From Muribaculaceae bacterium (lineage in GTDB: Bacteria; Bacteroidota; Bacteroidia; Bacteroidales; Muribaculaceae): a stretch of DNA of 64,000 nt. The stretch is taken from contig JAEETL010000003.1 in assembly GCA_016290325.1 (NCBI GenBank), forward strand, positions 62,001 through 126,000, given 5' to 3'. Below are positions 57,700-64,000 of this stretch, piece after piece (positions within the stretch are counted from its first letter, which is position 1; each line of letters opens with the position of its first letter). Both the position numbers and the translations under genes were made by a program. The notes beneath the pieces were generated by a model. It did not search any database, was not told the origin of the DNA, and worked only from the letters and a program-made list of their open reading frames with translations.

Positions 57700-59928
57700 A
57701 TGACTTTACAAGAAATAGAACAAATCCACCGACAGGCCTCGCAGTGCATCAACGACGCTGAGGTCAATGATGCCTTTCGCCACGTGTCGGCGCTGGTCAA
57801 CGAGGTTGGACGCGGTAACCTGAATGATGAATTGGAACGGTTGCGCATGTCTTATTCTTTCATGCTCAACTATTTGGAACAAGGTGTGATGGACCCTCAA
57901 CGTGATGAGATCCTGTCCAACATCAGGCAATCACTCTACACGTTGAATGACCAATGCTTCATCGCACTGATGGAGCCAACAAGCCCAGAGGTGTTTTACG
58001 CTCGGCGCCGTGAGTTGAATGGTGTATCGTTGGTAAGCATCGTTGAGGAGTACCGTGAGGCACTAAAACTCATCTCCCTCACCCAGAATTCTTCCAATAA
58101 ACAAAGTAACAGTCATGTCATTTTGTCACAACTGCGGCAGGCCGAGGAACTAGAGACCCGATTGTTTAATCGGGTATGGTCATCGTTTCCATTGTCGTCA
58201 GACGACGCTGGGAGCCTGAAATTGTGTATTAGCGGCGACATACTACCCGTTCATACACGTTGCCTGCTCGTGGCGGCATTGTTCCTGGGGATGATGAAGT
58301 TTTATGATGAGAGTAAGTTGCTCATTTTGCTTGAGGCCTACTCCCTCTCTGACGAGCCTCAAGTGCAGTTGCGCGCATTGACATGTGCCATGCTAGTCAT
58401 GCTAGCTCACAAAAAACGGACATCGACATCTAAAGCCATCCAAATGCGCCTTGCTGCCATGATTGATACGCCAGAGTTCGATCTTGACGTGTGGAGCATC
58501 CAGGTGCAGTTAGCCCGTTCCCGAAACACCGAGAACGTGAAAGAACGTGTGCGCAATGACCTCATCCCCAACATCATGAAGATGCGCCCCGACATCATCG
58601 ATAAACTCAAAGACAAGGATTCACAAATCATTGACCTGAGTGACATCGAGGCTAACCCCGAGTGGCAACAATGGCTTGACCAAAGTGGAATCACCCGCAG
58701 GATCGAGGAATTTAACGCCATGCAGCTTGAGGGCAGCGATGTCTTTATCGCCACATTTGCCCATCTCAAGACGTTCCCATTCTTCAAGACATTAAGCAAT
58801 TGGTTCTTGCCATTCTATGCTGCCCATTCGACCGTTGTCGAGAACCTGGGTGACGGGAAAATGGCCCTTGCCGAGGTAATCCAGCATGCCCCCTACTTAT
58901 GCAATAGCGACAAATACTCGTTCTGCCTGTCGTTGGGCGCATTGCCTGAATCTCAACGAACGATGATGTCGGCTCAACTCGAGGAGCAGAATGCAGCCCT
59001 TAGCGACGCCCAACAATCAGAGTTACCTGATGAACGCAAAAAACGCGTGAGCATCATTAATGCTTTCGTTCAAGATTTGTATCGGTTCTTCAAGCTGTTC
59101 TCCCGCCGACGTGAATTTATCGCTGTAATGGATAATCCCGGTCTTGACATGACTGACTGCATTCCGCTGGCACAAGTCACCCGTGATGCCCATGTGCTTG
59201 AACTGCTTGGAGCACTCTATTTCAAAAACGCGTTCTATGATGACGCCATCAACTGTTTCACCCGTCTCGAGGGTATGGATGATGCAACCGATGACCACAT
59301 TTACCAGAAAATCGGTTTTGCCTATCAGAATGCCGGTAAAACCGAGCAAGCGCTCAACTACTACAAGCGGTATGAGTTACTCCATGAGGAAGATGTGTGG
59401 AACATCCGCCACATTGCCGCTTGCTACCGCTCTCTAGGCAAACTTGACGATGCGCTCAAATATTACCAGCGTGCCGAGGCCATGAGCCCCGAAAACGTGT
59501 CCCTCACCCTCACCATCGGTCATGTATTGCTAGAGATGAACCGTACAAGTGAAGCTTTACAGCAGTATTTCAAAGCCGACTTGATGGAAGGAGCAAAGCA
59601 TCGCGCCTGGCGCCCCATCGCGTGGTGCTCGTTCCTGCTGAGTGACTATGACCGTGCTAACGATTACTATGACCGCATAGCCAGTGATGACAAGCCTACG
59701 GCCCAGGATCATCTCAACCACGGGCATGTATTGTTATGTCAAGGCAATACACAAATGGCCATCATGATCTATCGCGAGGCTTTGAAACTCATGGACCACA
59801 ACACAGCCAAATTCCGTGCCGCATTTAAGGGCGATGCCCTTGAACTCCGCCTGCATGGCATATCGGCCATTGACCAGTCTTTAATTCCCGATGTGGTTTG
59901 CGCCCCAAACCGGAACCAACAGCATTAA
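57700..59928 (+). CDS. Large tetratricopeptide-repeat protein
   Basis: This 742-residue cytoplasmic protein is almost entirely helical. The N-terminal about 480 residues have no family I recognise; residues about 500-700 hold at least four TPR units, for example LGALYFKNAFYDDAINCFTRLEGM, IYQKIGFAYQNAGKTEQALNYYKRYELL, IRHIAACYRSLGKLDDALKYYQRAEAM and LNHGHVLLCQGNTQMAIMIYREAL. Such proteins are scaffolds, but the partners are unknown. dnaG starts 9 bases after its stop, so the two share an operon, which may hint at a role near replication or stress. A weak -7 box (GATATTTG, 57648-57655) lies upstream. Confidence 0.75.
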   Translation: MTLQEIEQIHRQASQCINDAEVNDAFRHVSALVNEVGRGNLNDELERLRMSYSFMLNYLEQGVMDPQRDEILSNIRQSLYTLNDQCFIALMEPTSPEVFYARRRELNGVSLVSIVEEYREALKLISLTQNSSNKQSNSHVILSQLRQAEELETRLFNRVWSSFPLSSDDAGSLKLCISGDILPVHTRCLLVAALFLGMMKFYDESKLLILLEAYSLSDEPQVQLRALTCAMLVMLAHKKRTSTSKAIQMRLAAMIDTPEFDLDVWSIQVQLARSRNTENVKERVRNDLIPNIMKMRPDIIDKLKDKDSQIIDLSDIEANPEWQQWLDQSGITRRIEEFNAMQLEGSDVFIATFAHLKTFPFFKTLSNWFLPFYAAHSTVVENLGDGKMALAEVIQHAPYLCNSDKYSFCLSLGALPESQRTMMSAQLEEQNAALSDAQQSELPDERKKRVSIINAFVQDLYRFFKLFSRRREFIAVMDNPGLDMTDCIPLAQVTRDAHVLELLGALYFKNAFYDDAINCFTRLEGMDDATDDHIYQKIGFAYQNAGKTEQALNYYKRYELLHEEDVWNIRHIAACYRSLGKLDDALKYYQRAEAMSPENVSLTLTIGHVLLEMNRTSEALQQYFKADLMEGAKHRAWRPIAWCSFLLSDYDRANDYYDRIASDDKPTAQDHLNHGHVLLCQGNTQMAIMIYREALKLMDHNTAKFRAAFKGDALELRLHGISAIDQSLIPDVVCAPNRNQQH

Positions 59929-59937
59929 ACAGGCAAG

Positions 59938-62160
59938 ATGATTGATCACAGCACAGTTCAGCAGATTCTTGACACCGCCGACATCGTTGACGTGGTGAGC
60001 GACTTCGTGAGCCTGAAGAAGCGCGGTTCAAACTGGATAGGGTTATGTCCTTTCCATAACGACCGCCGCCCATCGTTCTATGTCTCACGCGCTAAAGGTA
60101 TCTGTAAGTGCTTTGCCTGTGGCGAAGGCGGCAGTGCAGTCAATTTCATCATGAAACATGAACAGCTCAGCTATCCCGAAGCGCTGCGCTACCTTGCCCG
60201 CAAATACCACATTGAAATCCAAGAGAAAGAGCTTACCGACGAGGAAAAACAGGCACAGACCGAACGCGAAGCCATGCTCATGCTTAACGAATGGGCGTGT
60301 GATTATTTTGAGAAACAGCTTCATGAGACCCAGATGGGCCAAGACATCGGTTTGGCTTACTTCCGTGAGCGTGGTTTCAACGATGCTACCATCAAGGAAT
60401 TCCGTCTGGGTTACTCCAGTGAGGGATATGATGACTTTTACAAGGCAGCGACCAAGCAGGGTTTCAACCCTCAGCTGCTTTTTGACCTTGGGCTGTGTAT
60501 TCCCAGCGATCATGGAGGCGGTCATGACCGTTTCCGCGGGCGTGTGATGTTCCCCATTATGAATATCGCCGGTAAAGTGATCGGTTTTGGCGGCAGAACG
60601 CTCAAGAAAGACAAGAACATAGCAAAATATGTCAATTCGCCCGAATCAGTTATCTATAAAAAAGGTGACATCATCTATGGCTTGTATCAGGCTAAGCGAG
60701 AAATCAACAAACTGGACAAGTGCTTTATCGTCGAGGGCTATGCTGATGTCATCTCGATGCATCAGGCTGGTTTCAAGAATGTGATAGCCTCTTCAGGAAC
60801 TGCACTCACCTTAGGACACATCTATGCTATTCGCCGCTTCACAAGCAACGTCACCGAGATGTTTGACGGTGACGCCGCTGGTGTAAAGGCCGCGCTTCGA
60901 GGCGTTGATATGCTGCTTAAGGAAGGGTTGAATATTAAGGTGTTACCCTTGCCACCCGAGGATGACCCTGATTCGTTTGTTCGTTCCCACAGTTTTACCG
61001 AGGTCGAAGAATACATCAAGCAAAACGAGACTGACTTCATCAATTTCAAAACGAGTATAGTACTCAAGGATGCGCAGAATGATCCCATTAAGCGCACTGC
61101 CGCCATTACTGATGTCGTCAAGTCAATCGCCATCATCCCTGATGAGATTGCCCGCATGGTATATGCCAAAGAGTGCAGCGGCCTGTTCGGAATGGACGAA
61201 CAAACTATTTTGCGCCAAATCAAGCACTATCGCGGCAAGTACATTGAGCAATGGGAAAAGGAGCGCCAACAACAAAAGGCCCGTGAACAGCGAATGAGGG
61301 AATCGGGCCAACCGGTTGATGAACAAGCGCCACTACCACCTCCACCGCTCGATTATCTGCAGACTGAAGACCCAGCCACTGAGACTGTTACAACACACAC
61401 CCCCAGAGGTTTAAGCTCAGTGACGGTCCAGGAACGCGAGGTAATCAAGCTCATCATCAATTACGGCATGTGCTTCTTGTGCGAAACTGTTTATGACGAC
61501 GGTAACCGCCCAACGACCGTTTTGGAGTATATCAACAACGAACTGTTGCTTGACCAGATGGAATTCAGCGATCCCTTGTATGCCCACACGTTCAAGAAAG
61601 CCCTGCAGTACATTGAACCGTTCTATCGCGACCTCGAAACGTTTAACACCAATGCTGAGAAACGCATCGAAGAGTACACAAAGCAAGAGCTGGAAAAAGA
61701 GGACGATGAGGAACTTGAAGCAATGGATAGCGCCGGACTCATTAATGCCCAAGAGCGCAAGTTGAAATCGGCCAAAGCCACTGCTAATCTTAAGGTTAAA
61801 AATGAGTTGCAGGATTTCAGATGCAGCTACCTGCAACGCGCCCTCTGCTCCATTGATGACGCCCAAGTGAGGCAGCTGTCATGCGACATCGCTACCGAGA
61901 GTCTGCCCCAACTCAGTAAGATACACACCCAGTTTGCCGTAATTGTTGAGGACCGCGACCGCTTGCTCAATCTGGTACCAGATAGGCTGTATAATTGGAA
62001 GAACGCCTTGCTGTCACAAAGAATAGATGACCTTAAAGCAAGAATCGCCACTGCCAGTCCCGACCAACTGCCCCAGCTCATGGAACAACTGCAGGAACTC
62101 TATAAAATCAGGCACCAGTTGGCTAGTTATATTGGAGACCGAGTGGTCAATCCAAAGTGA
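59938..62160 (+). CDS. dnaG: DNA primase
   Basis: This 740-residue enzyme makes the RNA primers for replication. The N-terminal zinc site is C37, H40, C58 and C61 in a CHC2 motif. The catalytic core has the Toprim motifs FIVEGYADVISMHQAG and MFDGDAAGVKAALRG, after the VMFPIMNIAGKVIGFGGRTL basic-cleft region. The C-terminal about 300 residues, with acidic and proline-rich linkers (near 440-475), are longer than in E. coli and should bind the DnaB helicase. It follows the TPR gene by 9 bases. Confidence 0.97.
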   Translation: MIDHSTVQQILDTADIVDVVSDFVSLKKRGSNWIGLCPFHNDRRPSFYVSRAKGICKCFACGEGGSAVNFIMKHEQLSYPEALRYLARKYHIEIQEKELTDEEKQAQTEREAMLMLNEWACDYFEKQLHETQMGQDIGLAYFRERGFNDATIKEFRLGYSSEGYDDFYKAATKQGFNPQLLFDLGLCIPSDHGGGHDRFRGRVMFPIMNIAGKVIGFGGRTLKKDKNIAKYVNSPESVIYKKGDIIYGLYQAKREINKLDKCFIVEGYADVISMHQAGFKNVIASSGTALTLGHIYAIRRFTSNVTEMFDGDAAGVKAALRGVDMLLKEGLNIKVLPLPPEDDPDSFVRSHSFTEVEEYIKQNETDFINFKTSIVLKDAQNDPIKRTAAITDVVKSIAIIPDEIARMVYAKECSGLFGMDEQTILRQIKHYRGKYIEQWEKERQQQKAREQRMRESGQPVDEQAPLPPPPLDYLQTEDPATETVTTHTPRGLSSVTVQEREVIKLIINYGMCFLCETVYDDGNRPTTVLEYINNELLLDQMEFSDPLYAHTFKKALQYIEPFYRDLETFNTNAEKRIEEYTKQELEKEDDEELEAMDSAGLINAQERKLKSAKATANLKVKNELQDFRCSYLQRALCSIDDAQVRQLSCDIATESLPQLSKIHTQFAVIVEDRDRLLNLVPDRLYNWKNALLSQRIDDLKARIATASPDQLPQLMEQLQELYKIRHQLASYIGDRVVNPK

Positions 62161-62221
62161 GCATTTCTCTTATAATGGCATTTTTTGCCACTATCAGTGC
62201 GCTATTTCGGACAATAATTAT

Positions 62222-62229
62222 TAAATTTG
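62222..62229 (+). promoter_or_regulatory. -7 box for the LysM gene
   Basis: TAAATTTG, exact match and followed by C. No -33 element at the usual distance. A 9-bp hairpin follows directly at 62237-62260. Confidence 0.5.
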
Positions 62230-62236
62230 CCGTGTA

Positions 62237-62260
62237 CTTTGTGCCCCAAACGGCACAAAG
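62237..62260 (+). promoter_or_regulatory. Hairpin at the 5' end of the LysM mRNA
   Basis: CTTTGTGCC (62237-62245) pairs with GGCACAAAG (62252-62260), a perfect 9-bp stem with a 6-base loop. It lies a few bases after the expected start of transcription, so it may stabilise the mRNA or be an operator. Confidence 0.55.
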
Positions 62261-62302
62261 CATAAACTATTACTTTAGGCACGATTACACAACTCACTGA
62301 TT

Positions 62303-64000
62303 ATGAATTTTAAAAATATCATCACAGCTCTTGCTTTAGCACTTGCGGCACAATTGTCACAGGCGCAAATGAATCTACCCATCACCGTCATTGGCGGTCA
62401 TCAGTTCTACACATATGAAACTAGCGCTAATGAGAGCATCTATGACATCGCAGCCAAGTTGGGCGTGACCAAGGATTTCATCATCCAGAACAACCCCAGT
62501 GCAGCCGACGGCATTGAAACCGGCATGAAGCTGTATTTTCCTCTTGACGGCCAAACGAACACCCCCGTTGCCACAAGTGTTCCCGACGCCACAGGAACCC
62601 ATAAAGTGGAACAAGGTGAAACACTTTACGGGCTGGCAAAAAAATATGGTGTGACTGTAGATGAGTTGATATCAGCTAATCCCGGCAGCGATAAGGGTAT
62701 TAAAGTGGGCCAAGTGCTCAAGGTTCCCGCAAAGGCCACATCAACTGCCACCACCACAACCAGCAAGCAAATTGCTGATGCATTCTCAGGCACTACACAA
62801 ATTGTTGCTCCTCAAGGATCTGAACCCACATTCCACACCTTGCAAGCCGATGAAGATATCTACTCAATCGCAAAGCAGTATAATTCTTCAATAGAGGGAA
62901 TCATCACCTCAAATCCAGGCTTGAAACCCGCAGAATACACCGCTGGGACCAAGATAAAAGTCGTGCCTAACACCGCACTGCCGTTCATCTATGAGCGCAA
63001 GGGCCGACGCAATTACAATTATGAGGTTAAGCGAGGTGAGACATTCGCTTCAATCGCCGCTGATAATGGCATTACCGAGAAAGAGCTCAAGGATGCCAAC
63101 CCCGACATGAAAAAAGCCAAAAAGGGCAAAACCATCACCTTACCCAAGCCCACAAATGAAAGGGTTACCGGTGATATGGCGACTATACCACTCGACGAAC
63201 TGCGTGACTACTACAGCCCCCGCATCGATGACCTGTATGACAACCTGGTAGGGAAACGTTTGGAGAATGAGGTAAATATCGCCATGGTGCTCCCCTTCCA
63301 GTTGCATAAAAGCGCACCTCCCAAGCAGGCTTACCTTTACACTGACTTTTATAAGGGATTTTTGCTGGCGTTGGACAGCGCAAGCCGTATCACTACCAAG
63401 CACATTAACCTCAAGGTCTATGACACTCAGCATAACCTGAATGTTACCGACAGCCTTTTGGCGCTGCCCGAAATGAAGTTGATGAACATGATCATCGCCC
63501 CCAGCGAGCCACAACAACTGTCACGCATCAACAACTTCGGTAAGGCCAATGGCGTGAACGTTATTAACTGCTTCACTACCAAGAACGAGGATTACCTTGA
63601 CAATCCCTATATCTATCAGGTGAATACGCCAACAAACGAGATGATTCATGGCGTAATGAGCTGGTTTGATGAGCATTTCAAGGGTTACAACGTCATCTTC
63701 TTGAACGCGGCCAGCGAGAACGACAAGGATATGTTTGAACACATCCGCAAACATATCAACGGCAAGAAATACAGCACCGCCACCATCAATGTGAATGGCG
63801 ACTTGAGCTACAACGATATCTCTAATCAGATGAATCCCGGATCGAAGTATGTCTTCATTCCGTCATCGGGTGACAAGACCTTGCTCAAGCGATACATCAA
63901 GGCATTAAAAGAGGTGAAAAAGGAACGCTTTGACTGCGATTTGGGACTTATTGCTTATCCCGAGTATGTGCTTTACCTCAAAGAGCACCAGACTGATCTC
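62303..64000 (+). CDS. LysM-repeat protein with a periplasmic-binding-like domain (3' end outside window)
   Basis: The frame is open from ATG 62303 to the window end (566 codons). A signal peptide (cut near residue 21, SQAQ) is followed by four LysM modules at about 35-80, 100-143, 177-225 and 238-285, with HKVEQGETLYGLAKKYGVTVDELISANP the clearest. From about residue 327 the protein resembles a type 1 periplasmic binding fold (VNIAMVLPFQLHKSAPP, FYKGFLLALDSA, NMIIAPSEPQQLSRIN). It is probably a peptidoglycan-bound periplasmic sensor or scaffold; the ligand is unknown. This domain pairing is, as I recall, common in Bacteroidales. Confidence 0.85.
   Translation, partial: MNFKNIITALALALAAQLSQAQMNLPITVIGGHQFYTYETSANESIYDIAAKLGVTKDFIIQNNPSAADGIETGMKLYFPLDGQTNTPVATSVPDATGTHKVEQGETLYGLAKKYGVTVDELISANPGSDKGIKVGQVLKVPAKATSTATTTTSKQIADAFSGTTQIVAPQGSEPTFHTLQADEDIYSIAKQYNSSIEGIITSNPGLKPAEYTAGTKIKVVPNTALPFIYERKGRRNYNYEVKRGETFASIAADNGITEKELKDANPDMKKAKKGKTITLPKPTNERVTGDMATIPLDELRDYYSPRIDDLYDNLVGKRLENEVNIAMVLPFQLHKSAPPKQAYLYTDFYKGFLLALDSASRITTKHINLKVYDTQHNLNVTDSLLALPEMKLMNMIIAPSEPQQLSRINNFGKANGVNVINCFTTKNEDYLDNPYIYQVNTPTNEMIHGVMSWFDEHFKGYNVIFLNAASENDKDMFEHIRKHINGKKYSTATINVNGDLSYNDISNQMNPGSKYVFIPSSGDKTLLKRYIKALKEVKKERFDCDLGLIAYPEYVLYLKEHQTDL

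Noticed and set aside
62175-62300. A 41-codon ORF ending 2 bases before the LysM start
   Set aside because: It spans the -7 box and the leader hairpin, so the expected mRNA would lack its start; its composition is not convincing.
1-64000. CRISPR arrays, insertion sequences, prophage, integrases, tRNA and rRNA genes
   Set aside because: None was found by eye: no regularly spaced long repeats, no transposase or integrase motifs, and no tRNA T-loop sequence in a gene-free gap.

Overview
The window reads as a chromosomal segment of a gut-type Bacteroidales bacterium, most likely a relative of Muribaculaceae or Bacteroides. Evidence is the Bacteroidetes promoter signature (a TTG or TTTG near -33 and TAnnTTTG near -7, about 20 bp apart) before many genes, the general scarcity of Shine-Dalgarno sequences, and lineage marker genes: GldH, PorD (DUF4835), a long NusB, DUF5606, DUF4293, DUF6108, NhaD and a tricorn-like protease. 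The family assignment is inference. No rRNA, tRNA, CRISPR array, insertion sequence or prophage was seen.

Layout. 1-7.2 kb: the tail of a RicT/PSP1-like protein, gldH, a GtrA flippase-like protein, a DUF6056 membrane protein, dnaE and trxA. 7.2-14.1 kb: a transglutaminase-like exported protein on the minus strand, a 385-bp gap with an orphan promoter, lepA, and a PIF1/RecD-like helicase fused to TPRs. 14.1-22.2 kb: a 0.7-kb very AT-rich gap, an asymmetric heterodimeric ABC exporter, then a redox unit of flavodiiron protein plus an NfnA/NfnB-like pair. 22.2-33.1 kb: a candidate 39-aa small protein, a six-hairpin glycosidase lipoprotein, a tricorn-like protease, a SIMPL protein, a COG2509 flavoprotein, a HAD phosphatase, Fur and DUF1015. 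33.2-43.9 kb: two housekeeping operons, dnaN-dnaQ-coaBC-porD-recN-rlmB and nusB-yajC-ybbR-coaE-DUF5606-NlpC/P60.

43.9-54 kb: minus-strand SDR, DAHP synthase/chorismate mutase and nadC; then rlmH with a jelly-roll-like exported protein; then an ECF sigma, its probable anti-sigma and a DUF6108 protein between two paralogous outer-membrane barrels; then minus-strand metallo-hydrolase, rsmG and a DUF3298 lipoprotein. 54-64 kb: cvfB, nhaD, DUF4293, an unknown protein, a TPR protein, dnaG, and the start of a LysM plus periplasmic-binding-fold protein cut by the window end.

Most of the window is core replication, repair, translation and cofactor metabolism. The less ordinary items are: two five-copy heptamer arrays that each start on the stop codon of a minus-strand gene and repeat that same stop codon; the unannotated 39-codon ORF; the sigma/anti-sigma unit flanked by duplicated barrels; promoters that sit almost on the ATG of gtrA, fur and the glycosidase; an orphan promoter before lepA; and leader hairpins before two genes. 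I see no clearly new multi-gene system. The sigma/barrel locus and the stop-anchored heptamers are the best candidates for follow-up.
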